A DNA stretch of 64,000 nt, taken from Hofstenia miamia (taxonomy: Eukaryota; Xenacoelomorpha; Acoela). The position numbers were made by a program, and so were the translations under genes. The notes under the pieces were generated by a model. The model searched no databases. It had not been told where the DNA came from and saw nothing but the letters and a program-made list of their open reading frames with translations. Shown in pieces: positions 40,034-46,393 of this stretch (positions are counted from its first letter, which is position 1; each line of letters opens with the position of its first letter). The stretch covers positions 718,291 through 782,290 of the forward strand of contig SCFE01000101.1 of NCBI GenBank assembly GCA_004352715.1, in the 5' to 3' direction.

Positions 40034-40068
<35 letters not shown>

Positions 40069-43000
40069 TGAAGTTTTGAATATTTTCAATAGGCTATGTT
40101 TTCTCATCGGAGGCCTTATACTTAAGAACAGATAAAATGTCGTAATGGGGATGAAAAAATTAATTTTATATAAAAAAGCAACTTTGCAAAATTTTACAAA
40201 TATTGTGTGAGATATATTCTTTCAATATAGATAGTAAGCCAAAAATTCAATTGAATTTCCATTTATTTGAAAAAAATTTAGCAACACCACGTGACTCAAG
40301 TTTCAAATCTCCACAGTTTCCTCTTCCATCATCAAAATTTCCAGAGTTGACTTCTTTACTGGGTTACAGTTCGAAAACTAGTTCCTCACGTACTCCACCC
40401 AGCGCCAGTGAAATTAGGATTTTCAAGGTTTGAGAACAAATTTTTATATTCGTTTTTAATTGTCACTTAGAATGAATCATTTACCAATCAGAACAGCTTC
40501 GATTCAACAGTAAGTTTTAAAAGAATGAATATTTCATAAGTTTCTATCAATTTTTGTCGCTAGGCGATTACATTCATAGTATTGATTGATGTTGTTTAGA
40601 CTCGTCGTCAAAAAACTCATTTGTCTTCCGAGCATAAACGTCGTTGCAATATCAAGGTGTGCTTAGAAGATTTGCAACAAGTAGTTCCATCGCTGAATTG
40701 CGCAAAAAAAGTTGTTCGAATTTCAAAAGCTGCCACTCTTCAAAAAGGTTCGAACGCCTTTAAACTTTTTTGTACAAATTATTTATAGGGGTACCAATTT
40801 TGTGTTTTTCTTTTGTTATTGCAAATGTTCATCATTCTCTCCTAGACATCTAATTTCAGATTAGTTCTTTTTTTAAACTTGAACTGTCCGGGGACACAAC
40901 ACTGGTTTTATCGAGGTATTAAATATCAAAAGTGATTATAGTATAGAATTATTCAATGAAGAACTCACAGACCTTCGACTCCACGACTTTTGACTTTGTG
41001 CACATCATGCCTCAATGGCCTAGGAATACCGTTTGCATACATTAAGAAACACTCAAATTTCTTTGTTGCCCTATGGACTCAAAGCTTTATAAATACTTGA
41101 ACATTAGGTATGAAAAGAATTTAAATCAAATTTTTATTCTTTTAATCAACTTCAGCCACAACAATACGCTTTAATAGAAATTTTCAACATTGCATTAATG
41201 CATGTTCCCCAATAACTGACCCATCCCTAACGATATTCAAACTTGATAATAGGCTTGGAGAAGTGGAAGGTTTACAGTTTATCAATGGTTTTAATTAATC
41301 TTCTAGTTCCTTGTATTAAAGGCATTACTTCCCTTCGCTAGTTCTTGAAAATATATGGAATATCACATCACAACCAGCTAGTAACGACAGTTTTATAATG
41401 GGTCGAGAGACCAAATAAAAATTAGGCTATTGAATTTGTTGGAAAAAATACACAAAAACTTAAAAAAATTTAAACTTTGTTAAAATTATTTGTACAATCA
41501 TTTTGACACTTTCTAAAATTGTTAAGAAATATATTTACAATAGTTTTAAACATCAAACTATTTAGATTTGGTAAATGACCAAATTGTATTTTAAAATCAT
41601 GAACTCCCACGAGGGTTTCCAGGGTTTTAAATGACTTTTAAAGGAAAGTCAATGCAATTTTTTGAGTAAATTGCAATTTTTGCATTGCCTACTCTGTTCA
41701 AATCATTAGCATATTGATGTATTCAGACATTAGAACTATCAATTTTGAATTGCTTCTCCTTCATGGCAATTCAATGGAATAGTAGTATCAAGGGACAATG
41801 ATTCCATTACTTTGAATAATTAGTATCTTTTGTATTAATTATTTCATTCAGATTTTTCAATAGAATCTTCTTGAAGAATAGTTTTTATTGCTATTGATTT
41901 TTCTTAAGACTAATAAGAAAATTACCGCTATGTAATTGCCTATAGTGATTGAATCTTCCTTCAAGACGCTATTGTTCGAGACTAATCAACAAAAAGTACT
42001 CTGTAGAACTAAATCCTGGTGAATTACTTTGTTTCCATCTATTCAATCATGATATAAAAGTCAAATTTGGTATCATGCGGAAATGTACCGCTTGGTAAAT
42101 AGATTGGATGACATATTTTTGCACTTACAACTTGCCACCAAAAATATGATTGACATAAAAGTAGCAAAGTGACTGGGTTATCTGTTCAATTGCATTAAAA
42201 CTTTGTGCTTTCATTTCAGGATTCAAAGATTGAACTGTCATTTGAGAGCTTTCTTCATGTAGCTATTGTTTGAGTGATCTATTTTATAAAGCTGTTTACA
42301 TTGTCTCTAATCAGCATGTATAACAGGCAACGTAAATGTAGAAATTTTTTCCAAATATTATTCATATTTTTCATGATAGAACAACATTATATAGCGAAAG
42401 GGTGGTCCTCTGTATCAGGAATGGGAATATTCATTAAACTGTCTCCTCGAGATAACTGTTTATGCACAGCTATGTTAATGCTTGCAGTTTCACATGCCAA
42501 AAATTTTATTTTTATATCCTGATATGATGACTTGCTAAAGAGTGAGATTAAATCTACATAAAAATCGTTTACCATGCGGTAAAAAAATTTAATTACAACA
42601 TTAAATGCAGTTTTTAAACTGGTCAACTAAAACAATCAATATCAATCAACCAATAATATTGTTTCAATTACACATCTCCACGATTATAGATTTCAGTATA
42701 AACGAGAGAATATTCAGTCTCTTTAGGAAATCGTTCTTTTAGAAGATTATCAAATTGATTTCTCTCATTATTACATTGTAAATAGCTGTTAGAAAAGGCA
42801 TTGGTTTACATTAAGCAATCATTTTATAGGTTTAAAGATACAAGCACTTGAAAAGTTCTGTGACTCTTAAATGAAAAGAATATTGTTGTTTTTCATAAAA
42901 CAATGCTTGCAAAGTCCTCTTACTATGGGGTATGGGGAATGTCCAATCAATTCGAATTTGTTGACATAATTTTTGAATTTGAGTGCTTCTAGATAATTTT

Positions 43001-46000
43001 AATTGATTGGTGGCTTTAAATAGCCACTGTGACAAATGAAAGAGGCATCCATTAACATGGAGTTTCACACTCATTTTTGAAAAAATTACAACAGTTTTAA
43101 TCACATTACCAAAAGGTTAATCGAAAGCACTTTCCGTCATTTTCAAAAATCCGATTATCACGTTGAACATCATACTTCGTGTTGTCCGGCAAAGCATGAA
43201 TTGTCTTTATTTTTTAAATAATGCAATTCATTATCTTTTTGGTGGATTTCTTTCTGGATGCTAATTGGAATGCTTTTTAAAAGGAAACACGTAGGCAGAG
43301 GACACTAATTCATTTCTAGCTTTAGCCTACCTTTTCGTGTTTTACGAAAATACCTTTGTCCAAAGTGCAATGCACATACAGAGGAATGTTTGGTAGGTAT
43401 AAAATTCTTCCTATCAATTGCCTTCAGTCATGCATTACATATAGGCTCATTAGAACGAAAAGACGACATTTTAATATTCTCACCTTGAACATCATACCGC
43501 GACAGTCCATAGGGAACACCGCATTTTCTTAGAATTTAACTTGTGTAAACGAGGTTATTTTCGGAAATAACTTCAAAATTGTTGACATGTTTTGCGACTG
43601 TCATTACTAAATAGCAGTAGTCACATTGAATCAAAAGCATTTGTGTTCTCCTGCGAATTGTAGCAAAAAAATCAAAAAATAAATTTGACTCCAGGGTATT
43701 GTTGTGGCAGTTGAAAGTGCAACTTTTGCCTATTTTGTCTACAATGTTGCTATCATTATGTGGGCCATTGCTGCAAGCCTTCCTTTATTTATCAACCATG
43801 GTAATCCTTATATGTTCTACCTAAATTCCGCCTTACCTTCTACGTCATAAATGGGGTGTTTTATTTCGTAAAAATATTTACTTTGATGTTGTTTATAGAT
43901 TTGATGACCATTTTATATTTCATGCTGATTAAAAGTTTGTTTTAGCCGCCGATTACTGCATTCAGCTTCGAAAGGAAAGAAATGACTTGCAGGTCCAGAT
44001 CGACGCAATGGAAGCAGAAGTCCTTTTGGCTCGCAAGAAGCTTGAGTAATTTTATATTATCACTTGAATTTCACAAAAACCATCCAAATGATGTTAATGT
44101 TATATTTTCATTTAATATATTTTCAAATCCGACCGGAATCATTTGTATTTTCTAAGGCAATCGACATATATCTTCAGATTTCGTGTTCGATTAATTTAAT
44201 TTTGTGAGTATTTCTTTACGGATTGCGTTGTTGCACTATATATTTAAGGTGTTACATCATGCCGATGTTCTAAGCCAAAGAGCTTACTATCCATGTTATA
44301 TATAAGAAAATATAATTTAGGATTATAGAAATTTGCCATTTTAGAAATTTGCAAAAACAACTGCCTGAATCCGGAGTGACCTGCACTTCACGAAACGCAG
44401 AAACTGACAAAGCTAAGGAAGAGTTCAATAAATACGTCAAACGAAATACCAAGAAAAACTGGCGATTTTGGATTTTCAGTTTAATTATGAGGCCCCTTTT
44501 CGAGAGTTACTGGGAGAACGTTACTGTAACCAACCTAGATGAGTTTAAAAGAACTATTCTCAATTGGATTGACAACCACTGCTCTATGATGTGCTTAAGA
44601 ACGCGTGAGTGTGATTTTCTTTATTTAAATAATGAAGAATTTTGAAATTGAGTAAATTTACGGTCATAGCGAAATATTGGATGCATAGAAAATTTTTATA
44701 AATACGAGCAAATCTCAAGTAATTATTGAATATGTAAAATCAAAATGTTAACAAAATCGTGCTCATCTGTGCAGCAGTGACACTCCATTCATTGCATCAA
44801 ACAACTGCCTCGATATGTTGTATATTATTTCTCCAAGTATCACCATCTTATTTTTTCTATGCGACGGCGGATGACTTTCCTACTCTAAGTTTTTATTAGA
44901 ATTTTTTACAATGTTTGAATTGGCCCGAATAGTTTGTTGATAACGTCTTAATATCAAGAGGGAGAGGGAGGCGGTGGAGCAATTCGACTGAAAGGGATGT
45001 TTAATGTAATAATTTTACACAAAAGGAAAAAAGTCAGCTTGTCACTTTTGGTTCCAGTTTACCAGAATGTGAGTTAAACCAGTAATTTCATACGATATTC
45101 ATTATTGTTATCATATTTGGAAAATCAATTCACAGGTGAAGTTGTTCCAAAATCCCAGCTGTCGCTTTTTCTCAGCAGTCTTAGTAGATTTTTTTGCATT
45201 TTATGGAATCTTGCATATAATCGTTTTATACTCCTAGCAATGTTGTCAAAATATATTTTTATACACTACAGTAAACTGAGTTTGGGCAGCGTGTGGTGCA
45301 ATTAAGAACACCCATGTGGAAGAACTGCCTCATTTGTTTGTTATTTTCGAAGTTCAGCCATATTTTGAGTGACAATCAACTTAATTTCACAGGTGAAGAT
45401 TTTCGACAATGCTTGCAATGTCTAATTCATATTTATTTGCATTACCTACAATTTTGCGCAAGACTTTTGCCTTCATAAACCTCTCAAATTTTTTAACAGG
45501 GCACGCACTATCCCTGAAAGTCGGTTATTTATTTGTTTTGAGCTCAGCAAACCACAAGCGACATATTGACACGAGTTCACAACAATGTTCATCAAGACAG
45601 CAAAGCTTTATTGCTCCTCCGGACAAAGGCTTTGGTGAAAACGCAATGAAGGTGTTGTTGGCAGCCAACATACAAAAAATGAGACATCCCGCCATGAAAA
45701 AGTTATTCCTAAACAAATTGCAGAGAATGATATTCTGAATGATAAAGAAGTTTTCCTGGTAGTCGATAAATCTGAAATCAATTGTTGCAAGTATTTCAAC
45801 ATTCTTGGAGGTGATTTTGCAGCTCTAGGGTCTGTATTTGCGCTAATGTGTGTCAAGCTAGATGGCTCTCCAAAGCATGCAAATGTTTCCCACCACATTG
45901 ATGACATTTGAAAAAAATTAAGATAGCAAGAACGATTTTCTTTTGCTAATCTATGACGCTGCTGTTGCTGCTGCTAAATGTCAACTTTTATTCGAGACTC

Positions 46001-46393
46001 ATGTGGCATGCGTGGCGCATTTACTCCATAATTGTTCTGAGAAAAGCAGGAGCAAACACAAGACTATTGATTTGTTAATGGCAAATTTAAACGCGTAGAC
46101 GGTGAAGAACACCTTCGCTGATATTTGTTTCTTTACACACCTGTATTCTGTTGCTATTGTCAACCTCGAAAAAGAGTTTATAAGTAAATTGAATCAAATA
46201 TTGATAGAGTAATACCAAGAAATTGCATTTCTATAAATTTAAAGTATTGCTACTCATTATTTTTAACACTATGATTTTAGTTTTGACCAATGCTTTAACA
46301 TACCTAAGTACAAATACATCGATCTTAAGTGATCCATCGGAGATTTCAGAACAAGCTGTTCGTGCTGTTGATGATATCTCATTCAACTGCTGA
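18364..46393 (+). CDS. Mondo: Mondo/MLXIP-family bHLH-Zip transcription factor (14 coding exons)
   Basis: In animals, Mondo proteins (MondoA, ChREBP, Drosophila Mondo, C. elegans MML-1) pair with Mlx at carbohydrate-response E-boxes and couple sugar metabolites to transcription. Joining 18364-18503, 19365-19471, 19817-19872, 20037-20126, 21989-22142, 24819-24943, 26631-26715, 33067-33237, 40231-40427, 40471-40509, 40600-40747, 43946-44045, 44345-44604 and 46281-46393 gives 1785 nt, a 594-residue protein and TGA, with all phases matching. Diagnostic blocks are NKLVSPKWKQFRGLSLS, VRLNNLIWRCWHIQ, AVVLEGKYWQRE, IIQPGLAQLQPSLL, the basic region THLSSEHKRRCNIK, the C-terminal WRFWIFSLIMRPLFES and LSTNTSILSDPSEISEQA. 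The protein is short for the family because the central low-complexity region is small. Introns range from about 40 bases to 7 kb and are full of transposons. A hidden exon in a gap cannot be excluded, though none is required. Confidence 0.93.
18755..19213. mobile_element. PIF/Harbinger-like MITE (459 bp) in Mondo intron 1
   Basis: Terminal inverted repeats of about 29 bases (AGGTGTGTTCCCACTATCGA and onward at 18755, and its complement ending at 19213) are essentially perfect. They are flanked by TTA on both sides (18752-18754 and 19214-19216). A 3-bp TTA/TNA duplication is the mark of PIF/Harbinger elements. The interior repeats the TIR core CTATCGACTTTTATCA several times (for example 18888-18910, 19108-19123 and 19152-19168). 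No transposase is present. Confidence 0.8.
19365..19471 (+). CDS. Mondo: Mondo exon 2 (conserved region, KLVSPKWK)
   Basis: Acceptor TTTCTTTTAG, donor GTATGT. It encodes SNKLVSPKWKQFRGLSLS and VRLNNLIWRCWHIQ, one of the best conserved Mondo N-terminal blocks, linked in the family to cytoplasmic retention and glucose sensing. Confidence 0.92.
19817..19872 (+). CDS. Mondo: Mondo exon 3 (short, divergent)
   Basis: Acceptor GTTTTCTAG, weak donor GTGAAA. It encodes LQQKLCRLFGTSRIEFKSF. Its position and the LCRLF motif match the (K)xxxVC.F.TPL segment that follows WYIQ in other Mondo proteins. Phases fit both neighbours. The donor is the least certain boundary of the model. Confidence 0.6.
20037..20126 (+). 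CDS. Mondo: Mondo exon 4 (AVVLEGKYW)
   Basis: Acceptor GTTGCTAG, donor GTGTGT, exactly 30 codons. It encodes AVVLEGKYWQREKQLVIKEY and IKWRKFHKVK, matching the highly conserved EAVVLEGxYWKR...EYxKWR block. Confidence 0.92.
20368..20996 (+). repeat. Tandem duplication in Mondo intron 4
   Basis: Copy A (20368-20594) recurs as copy B in two parts, 20605-20669 and 20841-20996, separated by a 171-base insertion in B or deletion in A. Shared landmarks are ACTGATCCAAGTCAATACT, ATACATGTAAACTGAATCGA and GGAATCGATTTTTTTCTTAG. Identity is about 93-95%, so the duplication is fairly young. No coding potential. Confidence 0.85.
21989..22142 (+). CDS. Mondo: Mondo exon 5
   Basis: Acceptor CGGTTTTAG, donor GTATGT, phase 0 to phase 1. 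It encodes RNRKGIENEEIEYSASEN followed by a region with HDDTLFSSTN. The basic start continues the WRKFHKVK end of exon 4, as in other Mondo proteins (WRIYYKKRL...). The rest is poorly conserved. Confidence 0.75.
22143..24818 (+). other. Mondo intron 5
   Basis: No transposon or gene recognised. A possible 23-nt microexon (23677-23699, acceptor CCCCAG, encoding DELAIPPF) is noted. It does not fit the phase of exon 6 without another exon, so it is left out of the model. Confidence 0.5.
24819..24943 (+). CDS. Mondo: Mondo exon 6 (IQPGL.QLQP segment)
   Basis: Acceptor TATGTTTAG, donor GTATTA. It encodes AEGYSNIIQPGLAQLQPSLL and DMDLDMFTDLFPKIDQAE. The IQPGLxxLQP motif with acidic/hydrophobic residues following is found in MondoA and ChREBP at the same place, within the activation region. 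Confidence 0.88.
25572..26274 (-). mobile_element. Mariner relic (703 bp) in Mondo intron 6
   Basis: Ends are inverted: CAGGGTCTTTCATAAGTAA at 25572 and, from 26274 on the other strand, CAGGGTGTTTCATAATTAA. Reading leftward, IDDRIYLIKCYYN near 26100 resembles the N-terminal helix-turn-helix of mariner transposases. FWTACSPDLN (about 25905) and LRMRLQPVIRENGKHF (about 25740) match the C-terminal part. Most of the catalytic domain is deleted, and a TA microsatellite lies inside (26178-26204). Flanking TA dinucleotides are not preserved. Confidence 0.7.
26631..26715 (+). CDS. Mondo: Mondo exon 7
   Basis: Acceptor GATAATTTAG, donor GTAAGA, phase 0 to phase 1. It encodes EKFNSVDFINLFDDMDTSS followed by FVPDITTTR, an acidic/hydrophobic activation-type segment that continues the exon 6 reading frame. 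Confidence 0.85.
26782..27705 (-). mobile_element. Mariner-type element (924 bp), internally deleted, TA TSD
   Basis: Terminal inverted repeats of 32 bases match at 29 positions. Both contain TAAAGTCCCTTTCTAGTAAA, and TA lies outside each end (26780-26781 and 27706-27707). The 5' half of the transposase is deleted. The element sits directly beside a (TA)n microsatellite in Mondo intron 7, antisense to the gene. Confidence 0.88.
26918..27660 (-). pseudogene. Mariner transposase remnant
   Basis: Catalytic-domain blocks appear in order: FSDEAKFTFSGKVNSQIA (first Asp), VSVNVWCAVYSDRVI, FQQDGAPPHW (second Asp) and RSPDLTPIDFSLSG (third Asp region), ending MQNWWQSCIDSNRGHF and a stop. There is at least one frame shift near 27150 and an in-frame TGA before CANDENF. 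It is inactive. The sequence type is common in arthropod and other invertebrate genomes. Confidence 0.85.
28052..28176. other. Assembly gap (125 N) in TA microsatellite
   Basis: (AT)n borders both sides (28041-28051 and 28177-28207). Confidence 0.95.
28672..29267. other. Assembly gap (596 N)
   Basis: Begins in a TA repeat and ends exactly at the stop codon of the Tc1 transposase (29268). The left terminal repeat of that Tc1 element must lie inside the gap. Confidence 0.95.
29268..30030 (-). pseudogene. Tc1-type transposase, deleted and interrupted
   Basis: Starts MVRGSEISPTKRAQIHRL at 30030 (first helix-turn-helix), then has a stop. It then jumps from a short HTH region directly to EMWHQVMFSDESKICQFT, so a few dozen residues between the DNA-binding and catalytic domains are gone. 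Catalytic blocks are MFSDES, SAPSVMIWGAITVNGRAG, DGAPCHSAKVVKQWI and SPDRNVIENCW. There are 35 residues between the second Asp and the Glu. TAA replaces a Gln codon just before DGAPCH. Inactive. Confidence 0.85.
29268..30232 (-). mobile_element. Tc1-like element (left end in a gap)
   Basis: The right end reads inward as CAGTACTGGCCAAAAGTTTG from 30232, a typical Tc1 terminus, followed outside by TA and a TA microsatellite. The transposase reads leftward. The left terminal repeat is hidden by the 596-N gap. Confidence 0.85.
30313..31866 (-). CDS. Crypton-like tyrosine recombinase with zinc fingers (517 codons)
   Basis: This uninterrupted frame begins MEFSDSNDEAFLD and has a very basic stretch at residues 42-84. 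A C2H2 finger follows (C90, C93, H104, H109), then a second finger-like group (C135, C138, H147, H154) and a central helical region. The C-terminal domain at about 330-495 fits tyrosine recombinases: R353 in NCRSGPLLRM, K380 in QHKTGTKY, R455 in NANSIRKFW (N replaces the usual His of HxxR), H482 in QTGHTKE and Y491 in KQHYVAE as the candidate nucleophile. Such enzymes move Crypton DNA transposons through a circular intermediate by recombination, without terminal inverted repeats. One ambiguous base (30326) lies four codons from the stop. It sits antisense in Mondo intron 7. A domesticated gene is an alternative. Confidence 0.72.
   Translation of the reverse strand: MEFSDSNDEAFLDIPDSIFQHEPTVHTHHKETKRTPKDILKAIAKKQKEKRRRRRRLTDRFHETVPETKKTRNRKRKESGRKRQPLIQSCVICSRNYKGRMRDHIRYTHKYINGTVKSFIHDYFRTRNCKCVYECLTCISRFSNRRHLEKYPSHTISKVKNPQDLENFPPYVLKYLKQCSVASNEAIELVTKYTSHKMSIALAKRTKTYVPGSTKDFLTRLFDETNKLKKSERLMQLISSFIDDGNRSAATAVNLLCELASFIDYDFRKQRLKINLNLWNSCIKEARKAYNVQKQKKIIEVRDEMFSGVPDIENLKRLLSDIRNKLTSEIESISYNDLKAMNFLFLQANLNCRSGPLLRMTCNDFGDLKKKRTVSTVQHKTGTKYKVRIQISAAQIPWIEHMINKFKELSDVSQTLVFGSFHNTQETGMPAKIDSMIKRHFPWAAVWKFNANSIRKFWDSYMSTVNDIQENIVNAHYTQTGHTKETAKQHYVAETGEVGFHQLTDFYNDVLTKXCGY
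32281..32510. repeat. Short AGAGCGAGATATA repeats, direct and inverted
   Basis: AGAGCGAGATATAT occurs at 32281-32294 and 32497-32510, and AGAGCGAGATATAAAT at 52495-52510. TCGCTCTCTG at 32424-32433 is the complement of CAGAGAGCGA at 32494-32503. The pattern suggests termini of an unidentified small mobile element. A TA microsatellite follows at 32509-32533. Confidence 0.4.
33067..33237 (+). CDS. Mondo: Mondo exon 8 (Ser/Pro-rich)
   Basis: Acceptor TTCATTTAG, donor GTATTT, phase 1 to phase 1. It encodes a serine/proline/alanine-rich segment (SQSQVSSSPWPIGAMSSKEF, then ASSLSSLPSSPFAHHSYSAP), like the low-complexity middle of Mondo proteins. Confidence 0.85.
33978..35307 (-). mobile_element. Full-length mariner-type element (1330 bp), TA TSD
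   Basis: Terminal inverted repeats of 29 bases are identical (33978-34006 and 35279-35307, starting TCGGGTGTCCCAGAAATAGT). TA flanks both ends (33976-33977 and 35308-35309). Length and intact ends suggest a fairly recent insertion, or an element still recognisable by a related transposase. Confidence 0.92.
34101..35152 (-). pseudogene. Mariner-type transposase, near-complete but broken
   Basis: Reading leftward from ATG at 35152: MELLLSDKLCLVKHYYQNGE (N-terminal HTH), SVRAMSSACGVSKSSVHRIV (second HTH), NIVFTDESTFDCNIHLNKQN (first Asp), an RIWSPKSLGPPL block, FQQDGAT (second Asp) and GYSLDLTLPDF (third acidic site). It ends with SCINKEGANF and TAA at 34101-34103. An in-frame TGA (about 34543) and a one-base deletion just after QQDGATP inactivate it. 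Otherwise the protein is almost complete. Confidence 0.88.
36185..37355 (-). mobile_element. Tc1-like element, decayed
   Basis: The left end has ACGGTCCTCGCCAAAATTTT near 36183-36202. A degenerate counterpart (TTGACGAGGATTTTA) lies near 37345-37359. Between them is a Tc1-type transposase remnant. Exact boundaries are approximate. Confidence 0.6.
36310..37186 (-). pseudogene. Tc1-type transposase remnant
   Basis: Starts near 37186 with MGKNHDDSSNKKPS, followed by helix-turn-helix-like sequence with a shift. Then come KLFEFCKRYDDWSVNQ and VMFSDETTVRQFVNYTSVVR (first catalytic Asp region). SSNKMVPLCIWQKAV follows, where the second-Asp block should lie. Multiple stops and shifts are present. The third catalytic block is not recognisable. 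Confidence 0.7.
37747..38746. other. Assembly gap (exactly 1000 N)
   Basis: The round length indicates a nominal scaffold gap of unknown real size in Mondo intron 8. The right edge is a TA repeat. A small extra Mondo exon could be hidden here, though exons 8 and 9 already join in phase. Confidence 0.95.
39225..40035 (-). mobile_element. DD34D mariner (811 bp), deletion derivative, TA TSD
   Basis: Ends match over 29 bases with two differences (both contain CTGTTCGGAAAGTTTTTGAC). TA flanks each end at 39223-39224 and 40036-40037, and TA microsatellites lie on both sides. About half of the usual 1.3 kb is missing. Antisense in Mondo intron 8. Confidence 0.92.
39459..39960 (-). pseudogene. Mariner (DD34D) transposase remnant
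   Basis: The open part contains YYLHDNASSHTAGITKAKLG and PPYSPDLSPSDFFLF. There are 34 residues between HD of HDNASSH and the last Asp of PSD, as in DD34D mariners. Upstream sequence towards 39960 has a coding-like look with stops. The first catalytic Asp block was not identified. Confidence 0.82.
40231..40427 (+). CDS. Mondo: Mondo exon 9
   Basis: Acceptor TCAATATAG, donor GTTTGA, phase 1 to 0. It encodes DSKPKIQLNFHLFEKNLATP and a Ser/Pro-rich stretch ending TPPSASEIRIFK, the linker before the bHLH. Confidence 0.82.
40471..40509 (+). CDS. Mondo: Mondo exon 10 (39-nt microexon)
   Basis: Acceptor GTCACTTAG, strong donor GTAAGT, phase 0 to 0. It encodes NESFTNQNSFDST. The introns on both sides are very short (43 and 90 bases). 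Because it is a multiple of three, it could be skipped without shifting the frame. Confidence 0.75.
40600..40747 (+). CDS. Mondo: Mondo exon 11 (basic helix-loop-helix)
   Basis: Acceptor GTTGTTTAG, donor GTTCGA. It encodes TRRQKTHLSSEHKRRCNIK with the H-x3-E-x3-R E-box-contact residues intact, then VCLEDLQQVVPSLN and VVRISKAATLQK (helix 2). This is the DNA-binding and dimerisation core. Confidence 0.95.
40911..40970 (+). repeat. Dispersed repeat fragment, copy B
   Basis: Matches 3581-3640 without gaps at about 50 of 60 positions. Flanks diverge quickly. Confidence 0.6.
42832..43530 (-). pseudogene. THAP-domain relic (P-element/THAP-type), with an unidentified frame after it
   Basis: Reading leftward from about 43530, one frame gives CGVPYGLSRYDVQGENIK, SSFRSN, LKAIDRKNFIPTKHSSV, then CALHFGQRYF. 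This matches the THAP zinc-finger layout (C...C...W...CxxH), including the C-x2-H at the end. The invariant Trp is a TGA stop (before LKAIDRKN) and the second Cys is missing. THAP domains bind DNA in P-element transposases and derived host proteins. Further on, the frame 43104-42832 has VNGCLFHLSQWLFKATNQL, loosely like MULE transposases. Whether the two belong together is unknown. Confidence 0.55.
43946..44045 (+). CDS. Mondo: Mondo exon 12 (leucine zipper)
   Basis: Acceptor TTTGTTTTAG, donor GTAATT (splice inside the Glu codon). It encodes AADYCIQLRKERNDLQVQID and AMEAEVLLARKKLE, the heptad zipper continuing helix 2. Matches AAEYI.MLQQER..LQEE of other Mondo proteins. Confidence 0.93.
44345..44604 (+). 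CDS. Mondo: Mondo exon 13 (C-terminal dimerisation domain)
   Basis: Acceptor CCATTTTAG, donor GTGAGT, ending phase 1. It encodes NLQKQLPESGVTC, KAKEEFNKYVKRNTKKNW, RFWIFSLIMRPLFESYWENV and ILNWIDNHCSMMCLRT. These match the QLPATG...WKFWVFSILIRPLFES...WLDQYCSL region that is unique to Mondo/Mlx and controls dimerisation and cytoplasmic localisation. Read-through without splicing would stop at 44643-44645. Confidence 0.95.
45420..46190 (+). pseudogene. hAT-like transposase remnant in Mondo intron 13
   Basis: Frames in the same strand as Mondo give PDKGFGENAMKVLLAANIQK, EVFLVVDKSEINCCKYFNIL (like the LVIDEST block), then, after shifts, NDFLLLIYDAAVAAAKCQLL and HVACVAHLLHNCSEKSRSKH. These resemble the catalytic domain of hAT-type (DUF659-like) transposases, where LVTDAA and HVTCLAH blocks occur. 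Stops and shifts show it is dead. Confidence 0.5.
46281..46393 (+). CDS. Mondo: Mondo exon 14 (C-terminus and stop)
   Basis: Acceptor ATGATTTTAG. It encodes LLTNALTYLSTNTSILSDPS then EISEQAVRAVDDISFNC and TGA at 46391-46393. LxTxTSILxDPxxIxEQAxxAV is the conserved end of Mondo proteins, which makes this distant exon secure. No canonical AATAAA is visible close downstream. Confidence 0.93.

Larger units (their letters stand above)
33238..40230 (+). other. Mondo intron 8 (three Tc1/mariner elements, 1-kb gap)
   Basis: Nearly 7 kb. Outside the elements listed separately, 33238-33977, 35310-36184, 37356-37746 and 38747-39224 show no gene. Positions 33637-33668 (CAGTACAGTGCTACCCAAAG and onward) look like one end of another Tc1 element, but no partner was found. 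Confidence 0.6.
40748..43945 (+). other. Mondo intron 11
   Basis: About 3.2 kb. Holds the repeat copy at 40911-40970, a stretch at 41150-41260 loosely similar to 540-620, and the THAP-domain relic on the - strand. Nothing else recognised at 41270-42830. Confidence 0.55.

Noticed and set aside
26918-43530. Genome using UGA as tryptophan
   Set aside because: Several relics have TGA where Trp is expected, but the intact Mondo, Crypton-like and R2-like frames use TGG for Trp, and Mondo ends in TGA. The TGAs are decay.
44605-44645. Mondo ending by read-through at 44645
   Set aside because: A GTGAGT donor at 44605 and exon 46281-46393, encoding the conserved LSTNTSILSDP end in phase, make splicing far more likely.
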